A DNA stretch of 15,731 nucleotides from Candidatus Stahliibacteriota bacterium (lineage in GTDB: Bacteria; Hydrothermota; Tepidihabitantia; B3-TA06), in assembly GCA_030592225.1 (NCBI GenBank), contig JAUVJT010000028.1, forward strand, positions 1-15,731, written 5' to 3'. The notes under the pieces were generated by a model, which saw only the letters and a program-made list of their open reading frames with translations, was not told the origin of the DNA and did not search any database. This document shows, in pieces, positions 6,397-13,681 of the stretch (position 1 is the first letter of the stretch; each line of letters starts with the position of its first letter). The position numbers and the translations under genes are program-made.

Positions 6397-6413
6397 CCTT
6401 GAATACTTCAAGG
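6397..6413 (-). terminator. Short hairpin directly after the ompA-type stop codon
   Basis: A perfect 7-bp stem with a 3-nt loop (CCTTGAA-GTA-TTCAAGG on the minus strand) begins at the base after the TGA of the OmpA-like gene. It lacks a T-run, so it is at best a weak terminator or an RNA 3'-end stabiliser. Confidence 0.35.
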
Positions 6414-8249
6414 TCAATTGCTCAAAAACCTGAATTCCACACGCCGATTCCGGGCCCGGCCTTGCTCGGTCTGGTTGGTATCCACCGGTTTGGTTTCGCC
6501 GCAGCCCTTGCCGATGAGATTGGCTGACTGGCAACCTATGGAAATAAGGTGGCTTACTACCGACTGGGCCCGCTGGCGGGAAAGTTCAAGGTTGTACTCA
6601 GGACTACCCACGTCATCGGTGTGGCCTGAGATTTCGACGCGCATCCCCGGGTTGGATTTAAGCAATTCGGCAAGTCTGCCCAGTTCGGGATAGGATTCGG
6701 GGCGAAGTTCCGCCCTGTCAAAATCGAAGAAGATGTTGTTGATTCTTACCGACGTACCTTGCTCCTTGATTTCTATGATGGAGATCATTACGATGTCCTC
6801 GGTGATATCAAGGGTGAGGGGATCGGCGGTGAGGTCAACGTTATTGGAGCGCGGGTAATATCCTTCCTTCTCCGCGTAGTACCCGTAGTTGCGGCCCAGG
6901 GGCAGAACGATGAAGTACGAACCGTCCCGGGGATTGGAGCGCAGCTCGCCCACGTTCTCGCCTGTGCTCAGATTTTCCCATTTGATGGCCGCGTCTACGG
7001 GGCTGCCGAACTTGTCGGTGACTTTGCCCGAGACGGTGGCCACTGCCTCGGGACGCACCGCGCCGGGAAGGGTAATGGAGTAGATGTCGTAGCCGCCGTG
7101 GCTCTCCTCACCCTCGATACCGTAGGAAGAAAAGCAGGCCACGTCGCCGGACGTGGCAACGGTATAACCAAAGTCGTTGCCCGCGGTGTTTATCTCCTTG
7201 CCCAGGTTCACTGGTTCACTCCATTCTGTCCACGAGGTATCACTGAGACGGGTGGTTTTGAACACATCCATTCTGCCCAGCCCGTAATGTCCGTCAGAGC
7301 TAAAGTAAAGGGTCTTGCCGTCAGGATGCAGGAACGGGGTGCGCTCCGCGTAAGGGGTGTTGATTGAATGACCCAGGTTGACAGGTTCGCCCCATCCCTG
7401 TGGAGTGCGCAGCGAAACGTATATGTCGGTGTTGCCCGCTGTATTGCCGTGAAAGGGTTCGTCCTTGGCCGCGAACTTACCCACGTTGCCCGGCCTGTCC
7501 GAGGTAAAAAGCATCGCCTTCCCGTCAGCGGTCACAAATCCATCGTCCTCGTAGTATATGCTGTTCACCGGGCGCGGCAGGTGCTGTACGGCTCCCCAAC
7601 CTTGCCTTGTATGGTCAACGAAAAAAATATCGCCCCGGCCAAAGCTGCCCTGATAATTGCCTAAAACAATAAGACGGTTGCCATCAGCTGAGATGGATGA
7701 AGGTGACTCGTTTTGGGTTGTATTTATCCTCTCCATATTGCGAGCCTTACTCCATCGTCCCCTCTGATAGACGGAAAAGAACACGTCCTCGTTGGCGAGG
7801 CGGCCATAACGTTGTCTACCGGTAAAATACAAGTATCTGCCGTCAGCCGAAAGCACCGGCAATAATTCATGTGCCTTGGAGTTGACATCAGAACCCAGAT
7901 TGCGAACCTCGAGTTCTTCCTCTTCTGCTTTAAGGAGCTCCGCAACCGCGTCAAAACGAGAGGCAAAAGTAGCGTCGCGGGAGGTGAACAGGGAACGGTA
8001 TTCTTCGTAGACCTCGACAGCCTTCTCCCACTGGCGGGCACGGATGTATGGCTCGGCAATACGCTCCACTATCACGTAAGCGTCTTCGCTGGGGGCAAGG
8101 CGCATGGCCAGACGCCGGTAGCGCTTAAGTTCTTCCTCGCCGGCAACATCGCGCTGATTGCTGAGGTCAACCAGGGTCTGATTCATGACGCACCCTGTTA
8201 ACAGGAAAAATGACACAAGCAAAGCCGGCCTTGATAACCTTCGACCCAT
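6414..8249 (-). CDS. PD40 repeat/OmpA-family outer-membrane lipoprotein
   Basis: The 611-residue protein has a lipoprotein signal (MGRRLSRPALLVSFFLLTG, lipidated C20). The N-terminal region to about residue 110 is helical and TPR-like (ARQWEKAVEVYEEYRSL). Residues of about 125-385 carry PD40/WD40-like repeats (LSADGRYLYFTG, ISADGNRLIV, TADGKAMLFTSD, HPDGKTLYFSSDGH). A carboxypeptidase-regulatory-like Ig domain spans about 400-480 (VSGKVTDKFGSPVDAAI). A C-terminal OmpA peptidoglycan-binding domain spans about 495-611, with FFDFDRAELRPES, ISGHTDDVGSPEYNLELS and RARNRRVEF; the peptidoglycan-contacting D and R residues of the family are present. This architecture is typical of FCB-group OmpA proteins. 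It probably tethers the outer membrane to peptidoglycan and may associate with secretion or gliding machinery, which is inference. The ATG lies 5 nt after a -10 box with no ribosome binding site. Confidence 0.93.
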   Translation of the reverse strand: MGRRLSRPALLVSFFLLTGCVMNQTLVDLSNQRDVAGEEELKRYRRLAMRLAPSEDAYVIVERIAEPYIRARQWEKAVEVYEEYRSLFTSRDATFASRFDAVAELLKAEEEELEVRNLGSDVNSKAHELLPVLSADGRYLYFTGRQRYGRLANEDVFFSVYQRGRWSKARNMERINTTQNESPSSISADGNRLIVLGNYQGSFGRGDIFFVDHTRQGWGAVQHLPRPVNSIYYEDDGFVTADGKAMLFTSDRPGNVGKFAAKDEPFHGNTAGNTDIYVSLRTPQGWGEPVNLGHSINTPYAERTPFLHPDGKTLYFSSDGHYGLGRMDVFKTTRLSDTSWTEWSEPVNLGKEINTAGNDFGYTVATSGDVACFSSYGIEGEESHGGYDIYSITLPGAVRPEAVATVSGKVTDKFGSPVDAAIKWENLSTGENVGELRSNPRDGSYFIVLPLGRNYGYYAEKEGYYPRSNNVDLTADPLTLDITEDIVMISIIEIKEQGTSVRINNIFFDFDRAELRPESYPELGRLAELLKSNPGMRVEISGHTDDVGSPEYNLELSRQRAQSVVSHLISIGCQSANLIGKGCGETKPVDTNQTEQGRARNRRVEFRFLSN

Positions 8250-8254
8250 GTATA

Positions 8255-8282
8255 ACTATGCTCTGGATTCCGATTTTGTCAA
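8255..8282 (-). promoter_or_regulatory. Minus-strand promoter TTGACA-N16-CATAGT, leaderless
   Basis: On the minus strand TTGACA (8282-8277) is followed after 16 bp by CATAGT (8260-8255), then 5 nt, then the ATG of the OmpA-type gene at 8249. The start of transcription should fall at or next to the start codon. Confidence 0.75.
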
Positions 8283-8324
8283 GCTTAAATGGAATCCCAT
8301 GAAGCCAGCATCACAAAAGTTAAC

Positions 8325-8340
8325 TTGAGAACAATCTCAA
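8325..8340. repeat. Small perfect hairpin upstream of the ompA-type promoter
   Basis: TTGAGA (8325-8330) and TCTCAA (8335-8340) flank a 4-nt loop. The hairpin lies 42 bp upstream of the -35 box of the OmpA-type gene and downstream of the DUF4249-type gene. It could be an operator half-site pair or a weak transcript-end hairpin; T-richness is low. Confidence 0.3.
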
Positions 8341-8388
8341 ACGCTAGTCGGGTTGTCCGAGAATGACTTATACGCTTGCGACGAAGTC

Positions 8389-8420
8389 AATCCGCAGATT
8401 ACACAGATTTCACCGATTAA
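8389..8420. repeat. CCGCAGATTACACAGATT-type intergenic repeat remnant
   Basis: The segment reads AATCCGCAGATTACACAG followed by ATTTCACCGATTAA. It shares AATCCGCAGAT with 2439-2449, and internally repeats the GATTnCAC unit. From memory, it belongs to a common intergenic repeat that generates spurious ORF translations in many environmental genomes. The rest of 8283-8509 contains a 10-bp palindrome CCGACGTCGG at 8492-8501 and no gene. Confidence 0.5.
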
Positions 8421-8509
8421 GGAAAAGACTCGATTTTCTCAAGCTACACATATACATACCTTACCTTGGCTGGTTGATTTTCGCTCTGTACCCGACGTCG
8501 GACAAGCTC

Positions 8510-9376
8510 CTAGTGGTAAGGATAAGTGGTATCCGGCTGTATGACGTAGACGCGGGAACGCACCGTCGTCTGTGCACCAAACACACCCCACGCGCCCGGG
8601 ATGTGCATGTAGTCTTCTGCGCGGATGTCAGGGTCCCAGCGATCTTCTCTATAGTACCGGTAGTCGTAAACGTTGGTATCCAGGGCGGATATAAAGATGA
8701 TCGCGGAATCGCCGAGCCAGATATAGTAAAGAAGCTCCTCCGTGATGAGCGTGGAGTTCAACTCGCCTGACACGAGAACAGGGTAGGAGAACGATGAATC
8801 AACGATGACCGTGTCCTCATCTTCCCAGCTCATCCAGGCAAGCAGCCTTACCGAGTAACCGCACGCACCGCCGGACGAACCCCATTCAAGGGTATCAGCA
8901 GCAAATAAGGTGTCGCCCAGGGGTAAGGTAATCTCAAAACTTGCAGGGATGGTGGTACGCGCCCTTACTTCCTCGCCCGTTGGATAGGTAATCGCAAGCT
9001 CCCAGGTCTGACCCGGGGATAATTGGATGGAATCGGAATAGCGACCTGCCGAGTCCGGGTTTTCAGTAAGGACAAAGCTCTGCTGACCTTGCTTGAGAGC
9101 GACATCGGCGCCGCTCACCCCGTTCCAGGGAAAGACCATGTATTGATGAACCATGAACGTGTCATCGTACCAGAAGGTGTCGTAGACCACCGCCTGCTTC
9201 AGGGTGTCGTCTATCGAGGCTGTACGCCCGACCATAACCCTGGCTTGCAGGGAGTCGGCGCACAGCACTGCGTAGATGTTGGGTTCGCCCTCGTACTGAT
9301 CAGGGGTAAGGTCGCAGGATAGGATGACGACGGTTGCAATGACGGATAGGGCGAGGAGTGTGCGTGATTTCATCAT
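8510..9376 (-). CDS. DUF4249-type lipoprotein partner of the TonB-dependent receptor
   Basis: The 288-residue product has a lipoprotein signal (MMKSRTLLALSVIATVVILS, lipidated C21). The mature part matches the general pattern of DUF4249 lipoproteins: an N-terminal strand with IYAVLCADS and RVMVGRTASIDDTL, then VSGADVALKQGQ, GRYSDSIQLSPGQTWELAI, and TGEEVRARTTIPASFEI. In Bacteroidota such proteins are commonly encoded directly after carboxypeptidase-regulatory TonB receptors. Here the ATG overlaps the receptor's stop as ATGA, so translation is coupled and both are made from one transcript. It is presumably an outer-membrane accessory of that receptor; the substrate is unknown. The family call rests on sequence pattern and neighbourhood. 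The stop is followed by a 227-bp noncoding stretch before the next promoter. Confidence 0.8.
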   Translation of the reverse strand: MMKSRTLLALSVIATVVILSCDLTPDQYEGEPNIYAVLCADSLQARVMVGRTASIDDTLKQAVVYDTFWYDDTFMVHQYMVFPWNGVSGADVALKQGQQSFVLTENPDSAGRYSDSIQLSPGQTWELAITYPTGEEVRARTTIPASFEITLPLGDTLFAADTLEWGSSGGACGYSVRLLAWMSWEDEDTVIVDSSFSYPVLVSGELNSTLITEELLYYIWLGDSAIIFISALDTNVYDYRYYREDRWDPDIRAEDYMHIPGAWGVFGAQTTVRSRVYVIQPDTTYPYH

Positions 9377-11691
9377 AACCTGGCCCTTATTCCAAAGCTG
9401 GGTATGGGGATGGGGATCATGTATGTCGGTTCCCGGTGGGTTATGCCGTTCTCATCCGGTCCCCAGAAGTCGTAAAACAGCACGTTCTTGCGGGCGTAGA
9501 CGTTGAGCACCTGCAGGTAGAACTCCGCATCGAACCTCTTGAATAGCTTGAAGCTCTTGGTGAATCCTGCATCGAGACGATGGTATGGCGGGTAACGCAC
9601 TTCGCCTCTTCTTCCCGAGATCGGCAACCAGTTAATACGTCCGTTAGGATTCACTTGCTGGTACCAGCCGATCTGGGCGGTGAACGGGAAACCGGATGAA
9701 AATACCCAGGCCGAGGTCAGGGTCCATCCCTTGCCCAGGGGTAGGGCAAAGGACAAATTAAGGTTGTGCCGGGAATCGTGCAACGGGTAGAACCAGTCCT
9801 CCTCGCCGAACCGATAGCGTGTAACCGAGTAGGAATAGCCTATCCAGGAGTAGCCGCGCTTGAGCAACGCCTCCGCTCCGTAAGAGTAGCCCTGTCCCGG
9901 GGTAATGGTGGCGGTATCGGTGGTGGGGCCTTCACCGCCGAACAACTCGGCCTCGCGCAGATTGCGCAGGTCCTTGTAGTAGAATTCCACAGAAACACTC
10001 ATGTCCTTGGGAAACAGACGCTCGGTTCCGATAGTGAACAATGCCGATTGTAAGGGTGGATAGCTCTCGTCGGCTCCCATCCACTGCTGAAAGAACTGGA
10101 TGGGCAATTTGAGCATCATCTCGTCGCGGGGATAGGGGACGTAGAGATATTGATAGTAGAGTCCTGCCCCGGCCTTTAGTGCCCAGTCCGCGGTAAGGCG
10201 GTGCTTGACCCCCAGTCGGGGCGCAACCCGCCAGTAGCTGCCGGAGGAGAAGAACTCCCCGCGTACCCCGGTCTCAATGACCCACAGCGGGTGCGGCTCC
10301 CACTTATCCTGCAGATAGACGGCGGCGAGCCAGAACGTATCGCGCTGGTTGACCCACAGCGTATCCCATGACGAATCCGGATTGTGCTGAACCCAACCCT
10401 CGCCCATGGAGTTCATGGTTTCAATAACCTTGCCTTCGGCACCGAACTCCAGGGTATGCTCCGGACTGCTGAACCAGCTAAGCCCCCATTGCAGTCCCAG
10501 CTCGCCGATGCCGCTTTTCAAACCGTAGGTATACTCAAAATCAGGTTCGTCTCTTTCAATCACCTCGGCATCGAGCCGGTACCGGGTGGCGTTGAACCCC
10601 AGCAGTGAAAAAAGCTTGGGCGTGAAAAGATATCGCCACCGCAGTCCCAGTGTTCCGTTGCCCCAGCGGAAATCCAGCGCCGCCTCTTCCTTAAAGCTAA
10701 GCACATCGTCGCCGAAGAATCCTGATATGGTAAACCGGGAGCGTTCGCTGGCGTCCCAGTTAACCTTGGTCTGCAGGTCATAGAAGTGGTAGGGAAGGTA
10801 AATTGTGCCGAGCTCGGAATCCTCCAGGGATTTTGAGAATATTTTGTCAAGTGACCAGGTGACGAGGTCTATGTAGGTGCGGCGGCCTGCAACCAGCCAC
10901 GAGCCTTTTGCCCCCCACGGAAGGGGACCCTCTACGACAAGCTTGGATGTGAGAAGGCCTATTTCGCCTGCGGCCTCTATCCGTTCGCTGTTGCCCGCCT
11001 TCATCCGTACGTCGAGCACCGAGGAGACGGCCCCGCCGTAGCGTGCCGGGTAGCCGCCGGTGTAAAGCTCGGCACCTTTGAGCGATTCAAGGATAAAGGT
11101 GGAGAAGAATCCCATGAGATGGTAGGGGTTGTAGACCGCTACACCGTCGAGAAGGATAAGATTCTGGTCGGCGGTGCCGCCCCGGATGTACAGCGCGGAG
11201 GTAAAGTCGGATCCCGAGACGACTCCGGGCAGCATTTCCAGGGCCCGGAATAAATCCTGCTCCACCAAACCGGGCACCTGCCTGAACTGGGTAAAATCCA
11301 TGCGCTTGACGCCCACGTCCACGTCGTGCTCAAACCGGGCCCGTTCCGCGGTTATCTCGACTTCAGCCATGCCCAAAGGCTGGGGTTTTAGATAGAAATC
11401 ACGACGCAGCCTTTGGGCGGGCTTGACTTCGATATCCACGCGCTCCTCGGTAAAACCTATCATTGATATAACAAGGGTATGCCTGCCCGCAGGCACCCCG
11501 GAAAGCACGTAGTAGCCCTGCTTGCTGGTGGCGGTGCCCATGCTGTTATCGGAAAGGTAGACGTTGGCGTAATCCAGGAACTCCCCGGTCTGGGCCTCGC
11601 GCACGAACCCTGCAACCATGCCGGTCTGAGCAGCCCAAAGCGTCGCTGCGCTCAGAAACAAACCCAGCATCACTCCTGGTAACCTATCCAT
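9373..11691 (-). CDS. TonB-dependent outer-membrane receptor with carboxypeptidase-regulatory N-terminal domain
   Basis: The 772-residue product starts with a signal peptide (MDRLPGVMLGLFLSAATLWA). A carboxypeptidase-regulatory-like domain spans about residues 24-105 (VAGFVREAQTGEFLDYANVYL, LVISMIGFTEERVDIEV). A plug domain spans about 115-225 (VPGLVEQDLFRALEMLPGV, ALYIRGGTADQNLILLDGV, YPARYGGAVSSVLDVRMK). A long beta-barrel follows, ending in SFGIRARL with the usual aromatic/hydrophobic terminal strand. These receptors import scarce solutes using TonB-ExbBD energy; no clue to the ligand is seen. The ATG at 11691 is 5 nt past a -10 box and the signal peptide begins there, so a longer frame starting at 11760, upstream of the promoter, is rejected. 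A TTG at 11694 with GAGG further upstream is a less likely alternative start. The 3' end overlaps the DUF4249-type gene. Confidence 0.93.
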   Translation of the reverse strand: MDRLPGVMLGLFLSAATLWAAQTGMVAGFVREAQTGEFLDYANVYLSDNSMGTATSKQGYYVLSGVPAGRHTLVISMIGFTEERVDIEVKPAQRLRRDFYLKPQPLGMAEVEITAERARFEHDVDVGVKRMDFTQFRQVPGLVEQDLFRALEMLPGVVSGSDFTSALYIRGGTADQNLILLDGVAVYNPYHLMGFFSTFILESLKGAELYTGGYPARYGGAVSSVLDVRMKAGNSERIEAAGEIGLLTSKLVVEGPLPWGAKGSWLVAGRRTYIDLVTWSLDKIFSKSLEDSELGTIYLPYHFYDLQTKVNWDASERSRFTISGFFGDDVLSFKEEAALDFRWGNGTLGLRWRYLFTPKLFSLLGFNATRYRLDAEVIERDEPDFEYTYGLKSGIGELGLQWGLSWFSSPEHTLEFGAEGKVIETMNSMGEGWVQHNPDSSWDTLWVNQRDTFWLAAVYLQDKWEPHPLWVIETGVRGEFFSSGSYWRVAPRLGVKHRLTADWALKAGAGLYYQYLYVPYPRDEMMLKLPIQFFQQWMGADESYPPLQSALFTIGTERLFPKDMSVSVEFYYKDLRNLREAELFGGEGPTTDTATITPGQGYSYGAEALLKRGYSWIGYSYSVTRYRFGEEDWFYPLHDSRHNLNLSFALPLGKGWTLTSAWVFSSGFPFTAQIGWYQQVNPNGRINWLPISGRRGEVRYPPYHRLDAGFTKSFKLFKRFDAEFYLQVLNVYARKNVLFYDFWGPDENGITHREPTYMIPIPIPSFGIRARL

Positions 11692-11696
11692 CAAGC

Positions 11697-11724
11697 AGTC
11701 TACCTCTTTTTTAATCTTTGTCAA
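11697..11724 (-). promoter_or_regulatory. Minus-strand promoter TTGACA-N16-TAGACT, leaderless
   Basis: On the minus strand TTGACA (11724-11719) is followed after 16 bp by TAGACT (11702-11697), then 5 nt, then the ATG of the receptor gene at 11691. It lies inside the longer frame that begins at 11760, which argues that the longer frame is not the true start. Confidence 0.7.
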
Positions 11725-11821
11725 CTGACGGAGGATAGGGGGTTGAGTGCAACGAGACACCTTGTCATCAGGAAGGTTCCGCTAATCTGTGGAAATGCTG
11801 CCGGTTCATGACCTCTAAAAA

Positions 11822-11835
11822 AGATCAGGTGATCT
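11822..11835. promoter_or_regulatory. Palindrome AGATCA-GG-TGATCT upstream of the -35 box
   Basis: AGATCA (11822-11827) and TGATCT (11830-11835) form a perfect dyad ending 3 bp before the -35 box of the PQQ-propeller gene, in the intergenic region shared with the divergent receptor promoter. This is a plausible transcription-factor operator, but no regulator gene lies in the window to pair with it. Confidence 0.4.
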
Positions 11836-11838
11836 CAC

Positions 11839-11866
11839 TTGACAAGGCCTTCAAACGGCCTATTCT
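11839..11866 (+). promoter_or_regulatory. Promoter TTGACA-N16-TATTCT with a dyad in its spacer
   Basis: TTGACA is at 11839-11844 and TATTCT at 11861-11866, spacer 16 bp. The spacer contains AGGCC (11845-11849) and GGCCT (11857-11861), an inverted repeat reaching the first base of the -10 box. The transcript would have a leader of about 24 nt with AAGGAGG before the ATG. Confidence 0.75.
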
Positions 11867-11896
11867 TTCTTGTAAAGAGTTGAGAAAGGAGGGAGT

Positions 11897-13294
11897 ATGA
11901 AACTCTCAAAAGTCCTGGAAACGTTGTTATTGCTGGTTACCTTTGCCGCAGCCGCGGAAGGCGATTTGTTGTGGAAGTACGAAACCGGCGGCGGCATCCA
12001 GACCTGTGCGGCGATAGGCCCGGACGGAACAATCTACTTCGGGTCAGGGGACGGATACTTCTACGCACTTGATCCCGATGGAAATGAAAAGTGGCGGTTC
12101 CGCACCGACTGGATAATAAAATCAGCTCCGGCGATAGGGTCAGACGGAACGATTTATTTCGGGTCCGGGGATGGCTACGTCTATGTGCTCAACCCTGACG
12201 GAAGCCGGAAGTGGAAATACGACACCGGCGGCTACGTATACTCATCACCTGCAATCGATACGAACGGGTACGTATACGTAGGGGCAGGAACCAATTTCCT
12301 CATGGCCTTTGATCCCGAGGGCAATCTGGCGTGGGCTTATCCTACAGGGGAAGGCAAGAGAGTGGAATCATCACCGGCGATAGCCTTCGACGGCACCATC
12401 TGCTTCGGGTCCAAGGACGGCTACCTGCATTCGGTGACATCGGCAGGCCAGCTGAAGTGGCGTTTTGATACCCAGGGTGAGGTAAATTCCTCCCCGGCCA
12501 TTGATGCGGATGGATGCGTCTACGTGGGCGCCGACGACGGTATCCTCTACGCCATCAACCCTGACGGAACCCTGCGCTGGAAGTTCGCAACCGGGGGCAA
12601 GATAACCTCCTCACCGGCCATTGGCGAGGATGGAGGAATCTACGTCGGCTCGAATGACGGCTTCCTTTACGCCGTTGATAAGAAAGATGGAACCCAGCTC
12701 TGGAACTACCAGACACCTGATGCGATTGATTACTCCTCGCCGGCCATCGGCGCTGACGGTGTTGTCTACATTGCGTCCACCTGGGGAGAACTCTACGCCA
12801 TCAACCCTGACGGAACCAAACGCTGGGAGGAGGAAGTTTACAGACCAGTAAAGTCCTCGCCCGCCATCGGCCCGGACGGAACCGTGTATTTCGGGCACGT
12901 AGAAGGCTCACTGTACGCGGTCTCCTCCTCATCGCTGGGACTTGCCGCCTCGTCTCCGTGGCCCAAGTTTCGCCACGATGTCCTGAACACCGGCTCATTT
13001 ATGACCGGATGGACCGGTGTGTGGGAAAGCCCCGACAAAAAACCAGTAATGACGTTGAACGCCAATAATATCTCGGACAGGTTGAGGGTATCCTACACTC
13101 TGGCTGAAAATCAACAAGGTGTGCTGCGGGGTGTGTTACGGATCTACGACGCGCTGGGGCGTCAGATTGAACAAATGACTGTGCACGCTGAGGGTGTGGT
13201 TGAACTCCGCAACGACTTAAATCCAGGTATTTATTTCGTGCAGTTGGAGTCGGCGGGCAGGCGGGTGATGCTAAAAACGGTGCTGGTGCACTAG
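11897..13294 (+). CDS. Secreted eight-repeat PQQ-like beta-propeller protein with C-terminal sorting domain
   Basis: The 465-residue product has a signal peptide (MKLSKVLETLLLLVTFAAAA). Eight tandem repeats of about 38 residues span roughly 23-345, with the consensus SSPAIG-DGTIYVGS-DG-LYAI-PDGT--WKF-TGG. This matches PQQ-like (quinoprotein alcohol-dehydrogenase-like) propellers and suits eight blades. It is a structural propeller; catalytic residues and a PQQ site cannot be claimed. A linker with PWPKFRHDVLNTG, a common ending of such propellers, follows. The last 85 or so residues form a type IX/FlgD-like sorting domain (LRVSYTLAE, LRIYDALGRQIEQM, NPGIYFVQLESAGRRVMLKT). Start: ATG 4 nt after AAGGAGG. 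It shares the sorting-domain type, not the repeat type, with the propeller at 4693-6081. Confidence 0.93.
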   Translation: MKLSKVLETLLLLVTFAAAAEGDLLWKYETGGGIQTCAAIGPDGTIYFGSGDGYFYALDPDGNEKWRFRTDWIIKSAPAIGSDGTIYFGSGDGYVYVLNPDGSRKWKYDTGGYVYSSPAIDTNGYVYVGAGTNFLMAFDPEGNLAWAYPTGEGKRVESSPAIAFDGTICFGSKDGYLHSVTSAGQLKWRFDTQGEVNSSPAIDADGCVYVGADDGILYAINPDGTLRWKFATGGKITSSPAIGEDGGIYVGSNDGFLYAVDKKDGTQLWNYQTPDAIDYSSPAIGADGVVYIASTWGELYAINPDGTKRWEEEVYRPVKSSPAIGPDGTVYFGHVEGSLYAVSSSSLGLAASSPWPKFRHDVLNTGSFMTGWTGVWESPDKKPVMTLNANNISDRLRVSYTLAENQQGVLRGVLRIYDALGRQIEQMTVHAEGVVELRNDLNPGIYFVQLESAGRRVMLKTVLVH

Positions 13295-13364
13295 TCTTTG
13301 GTGTTTCCGTAATTTCGACATAGTACAATACCTACGGAATTGGGGTAAATACTTTGTTTCTTTC

Positions 13365-13604
13365 GTGGTTTATTTCGTTGCCTTTGACGGAGTAGCTGAT
13401 TTGAAAGTGCAATCCGTTCCCAGAGTAAATGCATACATTGCTACTGCCGAGGACACCGCCGCCATACACAAACTTAACATTAAGAAAGGCGTAGAACAAG
13501 AATTGTTAGTGGTTGTTAAAAGAGAAGAAAAAATTACACCAGGAGATACAATACTTAGCAGCTTTATCGTTCACTTCGAGCTAAAGTCCGACACGGGTCG
13601 TTAG
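13365..13604 (+). CDS. Doubtful small ORF, 79 codons, possibly a decayed gene
   Basis: A GTG-initiated frame encodes 79 residues including AYIATAEDTAAIHKLNIKKG, VVVKREEKITPGD and FIVHFELKSDTGR. These read like real protein rather than a shadow frame. However, no Shine-Dalgarno sequence precedes the GTG and no convincing promoter is seen. The same frame also stays open leftward into the end of the previous gene. A TACAAT at 13324-13329 is the only -10-like sequence, without a fitting -35 box. The frame ends 20 bp before a good terminator, which supports transcription. I recognise no family. It may be a real small protein, or a fragment of a longer gene with a lost start. Confidence 0.4.
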   Translation: MVYFVAFDGVADLKVQSVPRVNAYIATAEDTAAIHKLNIKKGVEQELLVVVKREEKITPGDTILSSFIVHFELKSDTGR

Positions 13605-13623
13605 AAATACGAAAATGTTTGGC

Positions 13624-13647
13624 GGGAGCCTTCGGGCGCCCTTTTTT
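13624..13647 (+). terminator. Intrinsic terminator with TTCG tetraloop
   Basis: GGGAGCC (13624-13630) pairs with GGCGCCC (13635-13641) around a TTCG loop, with one A/G mismatch in the stem, and is followed by six T residues (13642-13647). It ends transcripts from the left, immediately before the -35 box of the nucleoside phosphorylase promoter. Confidence 0.8.
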
Positions 13648-13648
13648 G

Positions 13649-13676
13649 TTGACAGGAGATAAGGAGGGTGTAGTAT
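13649..13676 (+). promoter_or_regulatory. Promoter TTGACA-N16-TAGTAT, leaderless
   Basis: TTGACA is at 13649-13654 and TAGTAT at 13671-13676, with a 16-bp spacer. The ATG of the phosphorylase gene is at 13682, 5 nt past the -10 box. An AAGGAGG at 13661-13667 lies inside the spacer, 14 nt from the ATG, upstream of the expected transcript start, so it would not act as a ribosome binding site. Confidence 0.75.
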
Positions 13677-13681
13677 CACGT

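Noticed and set aside
6759..7367. 202-codon plus-strand frame opposite the OmpA-type gene
   Set aside because: It is antisense to a gene with clear PD40, regulatory and OmpA domains; its translation has no recognisable features and no start signals.
8353..8505. Possible 153-bp element bounded by TTGTCCGA and TCGGACAA
   Set aside because: The 8-bp inverted ends could be chance; no target duplication or second copy can be seen in the window.
11692..11760. 23-residue extension of the TonB receptor
   Set aside because: The extension overlaps the -35 and -10 boxes and would precede the signal peptide.
13661..13667. AAGGAGG as ribosome binding site of the phosphorylase
   Set aside because: It is 14 nt from the ATG and inside the promoter spacer, upstream of the expected transcript start.
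13619..13681. 21-residue extension of the nucleoside phosphorylase
   Set aside because: It spans the terminator and promoter; family members begin at the equivalent of MTPYDFI.
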